Translations under genes and position numbers: made by a program
Notes under the pieces: generated by a model
What the model saw: the letters and a program-made list of their open reading frames with translations, nothing else
Database searches by the model: none
Told to the model about the DNA's origin: nothing
Part shown: positions 48,627 through 57,248 of the stretch, piece by piece
How positions within the stretch are numbered: position 1 is the first letter of the stretch
Layout of the letters: every line of letters starts with the position of its first letter
From: Plantactinospora sp039889035
Lineage (GTDB): Bacteria > Actinomycetota > Actinomycetes > Mycobacteriales > Micromonosporaceae
Direction: 5' to 3'
Assembly (NCBI GenBank): GCA_039889035.1
Contig: JBDQQY010000018.1
Coordinates: 62,001-126,000 of the forward strand
DNA length: 64,000 bases

Positions 48627-49805
48627 ATGCGGCTCTCCGAGGTGGCGATGCCGGTCAACCTGGTCTGGTCCTCGCCGTTCTGTCGCTGGCAGGGTCCGCT
48701 CGCCGAGATGCCCAGCGTGGACCTTGCGGTCGACGTGACCGCCCGGGCGCTGACCAGGGGCGGGATGTCGACCTCCGAGATCAGCCAGGTCGCCTTCGGC
48801 ACCACCGTGCCGCAGCCGACATCCTTCTACGGCGTCACCACCATCACCCCGCGGCTCGGGCTCGACACCGTCACCGGTCCGACCATCGCCCAGGCCTGCG
48901 CCACCTCGGTGGCGGTGGTGCAGGCCGCCGCCGTCCAGGTCGAACTCGGCGCCCACCGCACCGTACTCGCGCTGGCGGCCGACCGCACCAGCAACGGTCC
49001 GCTGCTGGTCTGGTCGGCACAGCACAGCCCGGGCGCGGCGCCCCGGACCGAGCACTGGGTGCTGGACCCGATGCGGCACGACCCCAACACCGGTCAGTCC
49101 ATGCTCGACACCGCCGAGCACGTGGCCACCGAGGAGGGTTACTCCCGCGCCGAGATCGACGCTGTCACGCTGCTGCGCCACGAGCAGTACCGGTCATCCG
49201 CCGCCCTACGCCCCGGCCACCTGGTGGAGGTGCACGTGCCCGGCCGGCGCGGCAACGTGGTGGTCGACGACGACCACGGCGTACACGACACCACGGCCGA
49301 AGGGCTCGCCGCGCTCTCCCCCGTCCGGCCGGACGGCGTCGTGACGTACGGGTCGCAGACCCATCCCGGCGACGGCACCGCCGGAGCGGTGGTCAGCACG
49401 GTCGACCGGGCCCGCGAACTCAGCGGCGGTACCGGCGTCGCACGGCTGCTCGCGGTCGGGTTCGCCCGCACCGACCGAGCCCGGATGCCCAGGGCGCCAC
49501 TGCCGGCCGCCCGCGCCGCGCTCACCCACGCCGGCCTCGACATCACCGGCATCGACGTGGTGACCACGCACAACCCGTTCGCCGTCAACGACCTCTACTT
49601 CGCCCGGCAGACCGGCTTCGCGCTGGACCGGATGAACCCGTACGGCTGCAGCCTGGTCTACGGGCACCCGCAGGGGCCCACCGGCCTGCGCGCGCTCGCC
49701 GAACTCGTCGCCGCGCTGCACGACCGGGGCGGCGGACGCGGCCTGTTCACCGGGTGCGCGGCCGGGGACACCGCCGGCGCCGTGGTGGTGGAGGTGACCG
49801 ACTGA
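48627..49805 (+). CDS. Thiolase-superfamily acyltransferase
   Basis: 392 residues from ATG 48627 (AGGAA six bases upstream). Nucleophile Cys in AQACATSVAVVQ near 92, NPFAVND in place of NEAFA, YGHPQGPTGLRAL for the GHPxGATG His motif, and a final TGCAAGDTAGAV for the second Cys. It is a degradative or SCP2-type thiolase that would release acetyl- or propionyl-CoA. The 42-bp gap after the SDR gene holds no repeat. Its stop overlaps the next start (TGATG). Confidence 0.87.
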   Translation: MRLSEVAMPVNLVWSSPFCRWQGPLAEMPSVDLAVDVTARALTRGGMSTSEISQVAFGTTVPQPTSFYGVTTITPRLGLDTVTGPTIAQACATSVAVVQAAAVQVELGAHRTVLALAADRTSNGPLLVWSAQHSPGAAPRTEHWVLDPMRHDPNTGQSMLDTAEHVATEEGYSRAEIDAVTLLRHEQYRSSAALRPGHLVEVHVPGRRGNVVVDDDHGVHDTTAEGLAALSPVRPDGVVTYGSQTHPGDGTAGAVVSTVDRARELSGGTGVARLLAVGFARTDRARMPRAPLPAARAALTHAGLDITGIDVVTTHNPFAVNDLYFARQTGFALDRMNPYGCSLVYGHPQGPTGLRALAELVAALHDRGGGRGLFTGCAAGDTAGAVVVEVTD

Positions 49806-50605
49806 TGACGTCGTTCGACGAAACCGTCGTCGGCCGCTGGACCGAACCACGCCCGTTCGACGTCACCCCGGCCGGCGTCGCGGCGTACGCCGACGCCGTC
49901 GGCGGACCCTCCCCGGTCTACGCCGTCGTCCCCGCCATGGAGCTGGTCTTCGCGGTCGCCGGCACCGCCGCCCCCAGCGAGCTGCGCGCCAGGGTCGTGC
50001 ACGGCCAGCAGGACATCTTCTTCCACCGCCGGCTGCCGGTCGGCGAGACGGTCACCGTCCGCGCCGCCGTGCTCGGGCTGCACGGCAAGCGCAGCGGGAC
50101 GATCGCCACCATCGGGGTGCAGACGTACGACGCCCACGGCGCGCTCCTGAACGAGCAGTACGTCACCGAGTTCTACCGCGGCATACCGACCGACCTGCGA
50201 CTGGGCACCCCCTCCCCCACCCTGCCGGCCGATGCGCCCAGCGGCCCGCCGCTGCGCAGTGCGACCACACCCCTGCCGCTCGACCTGCCGCGTCGCTACG
50301 CCGACGCCTCCGGCGACCGCAACCCGATCCACCTCGACGACGACTTCGCCCGCAGCGCCGGGCTGCCCGGCGTCATCGTGCACGGTTTGGCCAGCCTCGC
50401 CGTCGCCAGTCACACCGTGCTCGCCGGCGGGGCCGAGCCGGCGCGACTGAGCTGCCGCTTCACCCGGCCGGTGGCGCCCGGCGACACCCTCACCACCCGG
50501 GTCTGGGCAGACGGTCACGGATACCGGTTCGAGAGCGTGGACCAGGCCGGCACCGTGGTGCTCGGCGCCGGCCTGGCCGAACTCACCCGAACCTGCGTCA
50601 CATGA
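49805..50605 (+). CDS. Double-hotdog MaoC-type enoyl-CoA hydratase
   Basis: 266 residues: an N-terminal MaoC-like hotdog without catalytic residues (about 1-130) and a C-terminal hydratase-2 hotdog with YADASGDRNPIHLDDDFARSAGLPGVIVHG carrying the Asp/His pair. Such fused forms hydrate bulky 2-enoyl-CoAs, for example steroid or aromatic side chains. Last gene of the operon. No acyl-CoA dehydrogenase is encoded in the cluster, so that step must come from elsewhere. Confidence 0.87.
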   Translation: MTSFDETVVGRWTEPRPFDVTPAGVAAYADAVGGPSPVYAVVPAMELVFAVAGTAAPSELRARVVHGQQDIFFHRRLPVGETVTVRAAVLGLHGKRSGTIATIGVQTYDAHGALLNEQYVTEFYRGIPTDLRLGTPSPTLPADAPSGPPLRSATTPLPLDLPRRYADASGDRNPIHLDDDFARSAGLPGVIVHGLASLAVASHTVLAGGAEPARLSCRFTRPVAPGDTLTTRVWADGHGYRFESVDQAGTVVLGAGLAELTRTCVT

Positions 50606-50638
50606 CAGTGGGCGTTGCCGTCGACACTCTTCGCGCCG

Positions 50639-51991
50639 TCACTGACTGCACGCCGCGCCGTTGAGCGTGAACTGGGTCGGCGCCTGGTTCGCGCCGCTGT
50701 AGGTGCCCTGGACGCCGAACGTGACGCTCGCCCCGATCCCGATCGCGGCGTTGTACGAGACGTTGCGAGCCGTCACCTGCGCGCCGGACTGGCTGACCGT
50801 GGCGTTCCAGGCGTTCGTCACCTGCTGGTTGCCCGGCCAGTTCCACTGAACAGTCCAGCCGTTGACGGCGGTGGTCGACGTGTTGGCGACCGTCACGCTG
50901 GCGGTGAAGCCGCCGGTCCAGCTATTGGCCGTATAGCCGACTCGGCAGGCACCCGCGGACGGCGGAGGGGTAGTCGTCGGCGGCACGCTCGGCGAGGTCG
51001 TGGGCGTACCGGTGGTCGGGTTCGGGGTCGGTGATCCGCCGGCGAGGCCGAAGAACTGCACCGCCGCCTGTGCCATGCCACTCATCGGCAGGCTGTGGCC
51101 GGCGCCGTTGACACTGATCGCCTCGAGCAGCGTGACACCCCCGCTGGTCCAACGCCGCCGGTTCCAGTTCGCCTGCGGCGTGTCCGTGGAGGTCGGGGTG
51201 AGACTCAGGCCGTGCACGTTGGTCCACTGGTCGACCGCCTCCTGGAGCAGTTGGAACGGCACGAGCGTGTCGTTGGTGCCGTGCCACAACTGGATACGCG
51301 GGCGGGCACCGCTGTAGCCGGGATAGGCCTGGCGCACGGCGTCGCCCCACTGCTGCGGTGTCCGGTCCATCCGCCCGTTGACGCACTGGCTGTTCTGGGG
51401 CGGGAAGTCGGCCGCGTTGGCGAAGCAGTTGAACGGCACCCCCATGAACGCCGCGCCCGCCTTGAAGACGTCCGGGTAGAGCGCGAGCATGGCGTTGGTC
51501 ATCATGCCGCCCGACGAACTACCCGTGGCGTAGACCCGGTTCGGGTCACCGCCATACTGCCGCTGGACGTACGTCACCATTGACATGATCGACACGGGAT
51601 CGCTCCCGCCGCCCCGGCGCTTGGACGCCGCCGACCAGACGTCGAAGCAGTTGCCGAAGCCTGCCTGCTGGGTCGCGGTCGGGTAGATCACGACGAACCC
51701 GTACCGATCGGCCTGCGAGGCGAACTCGCTGCCGGAGTAGAAGCCCGGACCCGACCCGCCGCAGCCGTGCATCGCCACCACGATCGCCGGGTTGGTGGGA
51801 CGGGAGTCCGGAACGTAGACGTGCATCCGCATGCCGCCCGGGTTGTCGCCGAAGCCGGTCACCTCGACCAGGGACGCCGCCGTGGCCGGTGGAGCGAGCA
51901 CGATCCCGGCGGTTGCCGCGAGCGCGGTGGAAGCCAACGCGACGAGTGCCACCCGGAGCCGGCGCCCGATCATTCCATTGATAGTCATCAT
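50639..51991 (-). CDS. Secreted CE1/PHB-depolymerase-family esterase with C-terminal CBM2
   Basis: 450 residues. Signal peptide MMTINGMIGRRLRVALVALA to PPATA-AS near 39. Esterase core: HGCGGSGPGF oxyanion region, nucleophile in GSSSGGMMTN, Asp in HGTNDTLVPF, His in NGAGHSLPMSG. A Pro/Thr/Ser linker (about 318-345) leads to a CBM2 with the typical CRVGYTANSWTGGFTA start and terminal Cys. Probable acetylxylan or feruloyl esterase. No ribosome site precedes the ATG, but a -10 box ends six bases before it, so I call a leaderless message starting at 51991. Confidence 0.88.
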   Translation of the reverse strand: MMTINGMIGRRLRVALVALASTALAATAGIVLAPPATAASLVEVTGFGDNPGGMRMHVYVPDSRPTNPAIVVAMHGCGGSGPGFYSGSEFASQADRYGFVVIYPTATQQAGFGNCFDVWSAASKRRGGGSDPVSIMSMVTYVQRQYGGDPNRVYATGSSSGGMMTNAMLALYPDVFKAGAAFMGVPFNCFANAADFPPQNSQCVNGRMDRTPQQWGDAVRQAYPGYSGARPRIQLWHGTNDTLVPFQLLQEAVDQWTNVHGLSLTPTSTDTPQANWNRRRWTSGGVTLLEAISVNGAGHSLPMSGMAQAAVQFFGLAGGSPTPNPTTGTPTTSPSVPPTTTPPPSAGACRVGYTANSWTGGFTASVTVANTSTTAVNGWTVQWNWPGNQQVTNAWNATVSQSGAQVTARNVSYNAAIGIGASVTFGVQGTYSGANQAPTQFTLNGAACSQ

Positions 51992-51997
51992 TGCAGC

Positions 51998-52026
51998 AAG
52001 CTAGCAACTTGGCTGACGGTCGTCAA
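51998..52026 (-). promoter_or_regulatory. Leaderless esterase promoter with TGACG-N2-CGTCA operator
   Basis: Minus strand: TTGACG (52026-52021), 17-bp spacer, TAGCTT (52003-51998), then six bases and the ATG. The palindrome TGACGACCGTCA (52014-52025) overlaps the -35 and recurs exactly at 52556-52567 in the next esterase promoter. Confidence 0.65.
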
Positions 52027-52144
52027 TAAAATGTCTTAGAGTGGCCGCCCCACCGACCCACAGCAGCCACCCTCGGCGAGCCGACAGGTCCCGGAACTCA
52101 GCGGCCCGGATCATTGAAAGCCTGCGGCCACCACCGCTGCGGCA

Positions 52145-52310
52145 AGGAAGCCCGGCCAGCAGCAGGCCGGCAACACCGATCGCCGGTCCGAGCCGGGCGA
52201 TGGCGTGGCGGGCCAGGGTACGTCGATCTCCGCCGGGTCCGGACTCCGCCGTCAGGATCGTGTAGTCGGCGCCAGTCGCGACGACGAACGCGACTACCCC
52301 TCCATGAAAC
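52145..52310 (-). pseudogene. MMPL/RND transporter fragment
   Basis: A minus-strand stretch reads VVAFVVATGADYTILTAESG followed by RRTLARHAIARLGPAIGVAGLLLAG. That is the GADYN-type helix and following loop of MMPL-family exporters (normally 700+ residues). It has no start or continuation, and the flanking frame is not protein-like. A decayed fragment. Confidence 0.55.
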
Positions 52311-52554
52311 AGCACAGGCACCCAACCAGCACCGTGGCCGGGGAAGCCGGGGCACCCAACCCTGCCGTCGTCCCACATGGTGAGCCTTCCGAGCCACAGC
52401 CGGACCGGCCGGGTGGCCGCCCGGGCGGACGGATCCACACCCCCGAGGAGCCGGCATGCGATCCGGATCGCCCGGAGAGCTTCGCCGCGCTCGCGCGAGC
52501 TGGCGAGCAGGTCCCGGCCGGGGTTGCCCCCATATCCGACGCTTAACATTTACA

Positions 52555-52583
52555 TTGACGACCGTCACACCTGCTCTTATATT
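52555..52583 (+). promoter_or_regulatory. Second esterase promoter with TGACG-N2-CGTCA operator
   Basis: TTGACG (52555-52560), 17-bp spacer, TATATT (52578-52583). The operator TGACGACCGTCA lies at 52556-52567. Together with 51998-52026 it indicates common control of the two CBM2-esterases. Confidence 0.68.
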
Positions 52584-52587
52584 GGCA

Positions 52588-52827
52588 ATGACGATTATCG
52601 ATGGATGCGGGGGTGGGCTCGGGTCGGTGCAGGCCGACCCCCTTCGCACAGCAGGGGCTGTGGAGGTCACGCGCCGCCGGCTCGCGGCCACCGAAGCGGT
52701 CAGCCGAGTCTGTGGCCGTGTGGCCGCAGCGATCGACACGCCGCCGATGCCGGCCCGCGCCGACCCGGTCAGCCGAAATGCCGGGCGCCGCGGTGAGATT
52801 GCAACCTGGAGGAGGAAAGGTGACTGA
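52588..52827 (+). CDS. Possible leaderless upstream ORF before the esterase (79 aa)
   Basis: ATG at 52588 stands four bases after the -10 box, close enough for a leaderless start. The frame MTIIDGCGGGLGSVQADPLR runs to a TGA at 52825-52827 that overlaps the beginning of the esterase gene (GTG 52820). No domain is recognised. It may only be a permissive leader; frame usage resembles coding DNA weakly. Confidence 0.3.
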   Translation: MTIIDGCGGGLGSVQADPLRTAGAVEVTRRRLAATEAVSRVCGRVAAAIDTPPMPARADPVSRNAGRRGEIATWRRKGD

Positions 52828-54148
52828 GCGAGCAACTCGCCGAGGTCGGGCGACGATCCTGTCGCTGTCGGGCGCCGCGGCCGCCGCGGGCGTCGCGGTG
52901 CTGTTGGCGGCCGCAATGCCGTCGGGTGCAGCCGCGCCGAGAGAGACGGGGGCAACCACGCTGGACACCGGCGTCGGCGTCTTCGCATCCACCGCCGGAT
53001 GCGGTCGGACCCCAACGCTGACGAGCGGCACGCATTCCATACAGAGCGGCGGGAAGACTCGTAGCTTCGTCCTGAGGATCCCCGACAACTACGACAACAG
53101 CCGCCCCTACCGACTGGTATTCGGATTCCACTGGTTGGGCGGCAACGCCAACTCCGTCGTGAGCCAGAGCTACTACGGGCTCCTGCCGCTGTCGAACAAC
53201 AGCACGATCTTCGTCGCCCCCGAAGGCCTCAACAACGGCTGGGCCAACTCCGGCGGTGAGGACGTGACCTTCACCGACAACATGATCCAGACGATCGGAA
53301 ATGCTCTCTGTGTCGACACGGCACAGTTGTTCTCCCTGGGGTTCAGCTACGGCGGCGGGATGAGCTACGCGCTGGCGTGTGCCCGGGCAGACGTCTTCCG
53401 CGCGGTCGCGATCTACGCGGGTGGCGTGATCAGCGGGTGCAACGGCGGCACCCAGCCCATCGCCTACCTTCAGGCGCACGGGCTCAGTGACAACGTACTC
53501 AGCATCTCCGGCGGACGAGCGATGCGCGACAGGTTCGTCAGGAACAACGGCTGCACCGCGGCAAGCCCGCCCGAGCCGGCGCAGGGCAGCGGGACGCACA
53601 CCGAATTCCACTACTCAGGATGCTCGGCCGGGCACCCGGTTGCCTGGTACGCGTTCGACGGAGGCCACACCCCCACCCCGCAGGATGCCGGCTCCAACGC
53701 CCCCTGGCTCCCCCAGGAGACGTGGACGTTCTTCACACAGTTCCAGAGCACGCCGACGCCGGGCCCAAGCACCCCCACGCCGGGCCCAAGCACCCCGACG
53801 CCGGGCCCGACGACACCGACGCCCTCCACCGGCGCCTGCCGAGTCACCAGCACCGTAAACGCGTGGAACACGGGCCTGACCGAGAGCATCACCATCACCA
53901 ACACCAGCACCACGGCGATCAACGGCTGGTCTCTCGTCTTCGCCCTGCCGAGCGGGCAGACCATCACCTCAAGCTGGAACGCCAGCTACTCACCGGCCTC
54001 CGGACAGGTGACGGCCAGGAACGTTTCCTACAACGCCTCCATCGCACCCAACGCCTCGGTCGGCATCGGCTTCCAGGCCACCCACACCGGCAACACCTCC
54101 AGGCCAACCTCATTCACCCTCAACGGCGCGGCCTGCGCCCTCGCCTGA
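52820..54148 (+). CDS. Secreted CE1 esterase with C-terminal CBM2
   Basis: 442 residues from GTG 52820 (GGAGGAGGAAAG immediately upstream). Signal peptide to about residue 40 (AMPSGAAA). CE1 core begins AGCGRTPTLTSGTHSIQ, nucleophile in GFSYGGGMS, late His in DGGHTPTP. The linker carries (PTPGPST) repeats around 305-335, then a CBM2 (CRVTSTVNAWNTGLTES, ending NGAACALA). A paralogue of the CBM13-linked esterase at 17688, with the binding module exchanged and moved to the other end. Likely feruloyl/acetylxylan esterase. Confidence 0.88.
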   Translation: MTERATRRGRATILSLSGAAAAAGVAVLLAAAMPSGAAAPRETGATTLDTGVGVFASTAGCGRTPTLTSGTHSIQSGGKTRSFVLRIPDNYDNSRPYRLVFGFHWLGGNANSVVSQSYYGLLPLSNNSTIFVAPEGLNNGWANSGGEDVTFTDNMIQTIGNALCVDTAQLFSLGFSYGGGMSYALACARADVFRAVAIYAGGVISGCNGGTQPIAYLQAHGLSDNVLSISGGRAMRDRFVRNNGCTAASPPEPAQGSGTHTEFHYSGCSAGHPVAWYAFDGGHTPTPQDAGSNAPWLPQETWTFFTQFQSTPTPGPSTPTPGPSTPTPGPTTPTPSTGACRVTSTVNAWNTGLTESITITNTSTTAINGWSLVFALPSGQTITSSWNASYSPASGQVTARNVSYNASIAPNASVGIGFQATHTGNTSRPTSFTLNGAACALA

Positions 54149-54162
54149 CCGTCAGCGGAGAC

Positions 54163-54196
54163 CTGGGGGTGGAGCCCGACCGGGCCCCACCCCCAG
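54163..54196 (+). terminator. Strong hairpin after the esterase gene
   Basis: CTGGGGGTGG (54163-54172) pairs perfectly with CCACCCCCAG (54187-54196), and the inner GCCC/GGGC extends the stem around a 4-base loop. It begins 14 bp after the stop codon. Confidence 0.75.
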
Positions 54197-54221
54197 ACCC
54201 TTCCGCCGGAGCTCGGTGGAT

Positions 54222-54456
54222 CTGAGGGCCTGTCTCCGGAGGCTTTTCGGCCTGCCCTCCGGCGCTCGGCGAATGGTAGCCGTGGGCCGGGCGCCGACGG
54301 CCCGGCCCGGACGGCTCGCGGCGGACGAACTCACGCTGTTCCTCGCCCCGCCCGTCGTCGCCGACTACACGGCTCGACCTTGGGGCGTCGCCCGCCGTGC
54401 TGCTAGTGGTGCCCTTCCTGCCGCACGGGATCGTGCCGGCCGTCCGCGACCGACTC
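54222..54456 (+). pseudogene. Remnants of a second Liv operon (LivF then LivM fragments)
   Basis: 54222-54368 encodes LPSGARRMVAVGRAPTARP and LAADELTLFLAPPVVADY, clearly derived from the LivF signature/Walker B region (intact gene: LSGGEQQMVAVGRALMARP, LAVDELSLGLAPLVVADL) with the signature motif destroyed. 54397-54456, in another frame, encodes VLLVVPFLPHGIVPAVRDRL, the LivM C-terminus. The intact operon order is livF-livH-livM, so a deletion has removed livH and most of both neighbours. Confidence 0.75.
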
Positions 54457-54465
54457 TTGTTGACT

Positions 54466-54641
54466 CAAGGTTCAGAATCGTCACGTACGCGGAGTTGCCG
54501 AACAGGGGGGATCGGTCGCCGTGCCGAGGTAGCGGCCCTTCTCCGCCGCCGCCGCGCCCAGCGTGGTACCCGCGCCGGCCGCCGGCGCCAGCGCCACCGT
54601 CATGCCGGCCCAGGTGCCCCGGCGACGGCAAGGGTCGCCAT
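54466..54641 (-). pseudogene. GH10 xylanase N-terminal remnant, frameshifted
   Basis: The minus strand reads a signal-peptide-like ATLAVAG and MTVALAPAAGAG, then TTLGAAAAEKGRYLGTATDPP, which matches the mature N-terminus of actinobacterial GH10 xylanases (LGAAAAxxGRYFGTA). A C6 run (54505-54510) shifts the frame: with one more C it would continue LFGNSAYVTILN, again GH10-like. The sequence ends after about 55 residues, against the LivM remnant. Confidence 0.65.
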
Positions 54642-54732
54642 GAGTTGCAGTGTTTCTTTCTACTCATGGCGCTGCTTCTCGATGCTGGTTCCTCGGTGGA
54701 TGTGGGGTACCCGGACTCGCGCGTGGTAACGA

Positions 54733-56829
54733 TCATGGGGTGGTGAGGTCGAATCGGCGTACGGTGACGGCGCCGCCGAGCGCCTGGGTGGCGTGGTTGA
54801 AGATGCCGAAGCGGTAGCCCATGAAGAACTGCCAGGCGTTGTTGAGGGTGAATGCCGGCCCGAGGCTGGTGAAGCTGGTGCCGTTGGTGCTGTAGGAGAA
54901 GCGGGCCTGTCGACCGCTGCCGGGTCGGATGTCGGCGTTGACGCGTAGCCAGATCCGGCCGCCGGAGACGGTGGCGGAGGCGCGTTCGGTGCCGGTGCCG
55001 GTGGTGTTCCAGCTGCTGTCCATGGTGAGGCCGTCGGTCATCACGACCCGGGTGGTGCCGTTGTCGCGTTTGACGCCGATCCAGGCTGACTGGTCCCGGA
55101 GCATGGCCAGGCCGGTTCGGTCGCCGTCGCGCATGGTGGAGTAGTCCAGCTCGATGGTGGCGGTCGAGGATGGTCCCTGGATGCGGTGGGTCAGGGTGTT
55201 ACGGGCGCTGTAGAGGTCGTTGGTGACGGTGGCGGTCTGTAGCCGCAGACCGCTGTTGAGCGACCAGCGGGTGTTGTCAGGGACGTGGTTCCACTCGTAC
55301 TGCGGCCCGAGGGTCGTACCGGTGAAGGTGTCGGAACCGGTGAGCGGCTTGACCGGCCGGATGGGCAGCGGGTTGGGGTAGTTGACGCCCCAGCCGCCGT
55401 TGACGGTCTGGATGCTGGGCCAGCCGTCGCCGCTCCAGGTGATCGGGGCGAGAGCGGGGACCCGGCCGCCGGGGTAGGCGTCGACAAAGCTCATGTAGTA
55501 CCAGGCGCCGGTCTGGGTCTGGACGAGGCCGCCCTGGTGGGGCACGCCGCCACCGGAGATCGGACCCGGCATGTTGAGCAGCACCTGACGCATCTCGTAC
55601 GGGCCCCATGGGTTGTCGGCCTTGAGGACGTATTGGCCATTGGCGGGACGGGTGAGCCAGATGTAGTAGCTGCCGTTGCGCTTGTAGAACCGGGCGCCCT
55701 CCAGGGTGCCGACGCTCGACGGGGTCTGGAACACCTGCTGCGCGCGGACCTGGGACAGACCGTCGGCGGAGAGCTGCGCAACGCTGATCGTACCGTTGCC
55801 GTACGCGACGTACATGGTGTCGTTGTCGTCGACGAGCAGGCCGGCGTCGTAGTAGCAGTTGTTGATCCTGGAACGCTTCGTCCAGGGGCCCTCCGCCGTG
55901 CCGGCGGTGTAGACGTAGGTACGGTTGAACTCGGTACAGCCGATCCAGTAGAAGGTGTTGTTGCTGCGCCGGTGGCCAAGGGTGGAGGCCCAGATGCCCC
56001 GCACGTACGCCCGCCCGCCGGTCATGCTGTAGGCGTTGTTCTCGAACTCGGCCAGGCTCGGCACCGAGTGGCCGGCGAACTCCCAGTTCACCAGGTCGTA
56101 CGAACGCAGGATCGGCGCGCCCGGGGAGTAGTGCATGGTCGAGGCCGTCATGTAGTAGACGTCGTTCACCCGGATGACCTCGACATCGGCGAAGTCCTGC
56201 CACACCACCGGGTTCGCGTACGAGCCGCCGGCCGGCGGTGTGGTGGGGTTGCCGCCGCCGTTGACACGGACCAACTGCCACTGCTGGTTGGCGCCGTTCC
56301 AGTCGTCGTACTGCACCACGTTTCCGCCATCGGCGGTCGAGGCGTTCTGCACCTCCACCACCCGGTTACTGTTCCGGTTGACCAACCGCACGTAACCGCC
56401 ATCGGAGTCAGCCAACCGGAACTGCTGGTTGGTCCCGTTGTGATCAGCCCACTGCACGATGCTGGCACCGTTCGCGGTGGAGGAGTTGTACACATCCAGG
56501 ACCTTGCCCGAGTGCCGCGACTTCAACCGGTAGTAACCACCACCAGAGTCCACGAACTGCCACTGCTGCTGGTTACCGTCATTCCGCGTCCACTGCGTGA
56601 TCCGCGCACCGTCGCTGGTGCCCAGGTTGTACACGTCCAATGCCTTGCCACTGTTCCGGTTGAGCAACACGTACCAGGCACTGGTGTCCACCGTCGCCGC
56701 AGCAGCCGGCACCGAGCCCACCGCCACGGCACCACCGCCCACCAGCACCGCCACCGCCGCCACGGCGACAACCCGCGACCACCTCAACCGCAGCGGCGCA
56801 GGCCACGAAAACCGGCCGAAAATACCCAT
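54733..56829 (-). CDS. Secreted GH43 arabinofuranosidase/xylosidase with N-terminal CBM13
   Basis: 698 residues from ATG 56829 (GGAGGAG four bases upstream). Signal peptide ends VPAAAA-TV near 46. Ricin trefoil about 47-190, nearly the same sequence as in the esterase at 17688. GH43 about 200-500: Asp in WQDFADVEV, Asp in YYDAGLLVDDND, Glu in TLEGARFYK. C-terminal GH43 sandwich with YEWNHVPDNTRWSL. Acts on arabinan/arabinoxylan side chains or xylo-oligosaccharides. LacI-type operator at 57022. Confidence 0.88.
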   Translation of the reverse strand: MGIFGRFSWPAPLRLRWSRVVAVAAVAVLVGGGAVAVGSVPAAAATVDTSAWYVLLNRNSGKALDVYNLGTSDGARITQWTRNDGNQQQWQFVDSGGGYYRLKSRHSGKVLDVYNSSTANGASIVQWADHNGTNQQFRLADSDGGYVRLVNRNSNRVVEVQNASTADGGNVVQYDDWNGANQQWQLVRVNGGGNPTTPPAGGSYANPVVWQDFADVEVIRVNDVYYMTASTMHYSPGAPILRSYDLVNWEFAGHSVPSLAEFENNAYSMTGGRAYVRGIWASTLGHRRSNNTFYWIGCTEFNRTYVYTAGTAEGPWTKRSRINNCYYDAGLLVDDNDTMYVAYGNGTISVAQLSADGLSQVRAQQVFQTPSSVGTLEGARFYKRNGSYYIWLTRPANGQYVLKADNPWGPYEMRQVLLNMPGPISGGGVPHQGGLVQTQTGAWYYMSFVDAYPGGRVPALAPITWSGDGWPSIQTVNGGWGVNYPNPLPIRPVKPLTGSDTFTGTTLGPQYEWNHVPDNTRWSLNSGLRLQTATVTNDLYSARNTLTHRIQGPSSTATIELDYSTMRDGDRTGLAMLRDQSAWIGVKRDNGTTRVVMTDGLTMDSSWNTTGTGTERASATVSGGRIWLRVNADIRPGSGRQARFSYSTNGTSFTSLGPAFTLNNAWQFFMGYRFGIFNHATQALGGAVTVRRFDLTTP

Positions 56830-57021
56830 GATTCTCCTCCAATTGGCGATACTCGGGCCGACGCCCGACCGGCGGGTGCACCGTGGCGCACGAGAGCGGC
56901 CCGCTTTCACCGTCTGATGTAGAACGCTCACAGGGTGTCCGGATGCCCTGACGCACGCCCCGGAGGTACGACGAGGTCGCTCGCCCGGTGAGCCACCTTC
57001 ACGTCACCCCTCGCCCATCGA

Positions 57022-57037
57022 CTGTGAGCGATAACAT
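57022..57037 (-). promoter_or_regulatory. LacI-type operator (site 4 of 5)
   Basis: ATGTTATCGCTCACAG on the minus strand, one mismatch at the last position from the consensus. A TTGACG stands just upstream (57049-57044), a possible -35. The GH43 start codon is about 195 bp away. I see nothing else in 56830-57248. Confidence 0.65.
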
Positions 57038-57248
57038 CGGTCGCCGTCAAGTTGTGGCGGCGCCGCAGAATCGGTACAGCCAGGCAATCGCCCTCTCCTG
57101 CGGTTGCCGTCGTCCACTATCGCCCCCGGCGACGAACGCTCCTGCGACTCCCTGGCGGAGGACGGATACGGCAAACCGACGGCACGCTGGTCGTACTTCT
57201 ACGCTTCTGCCCGGATTTGGCAGTGTGTCGTACCGTCAACGGCAACGC

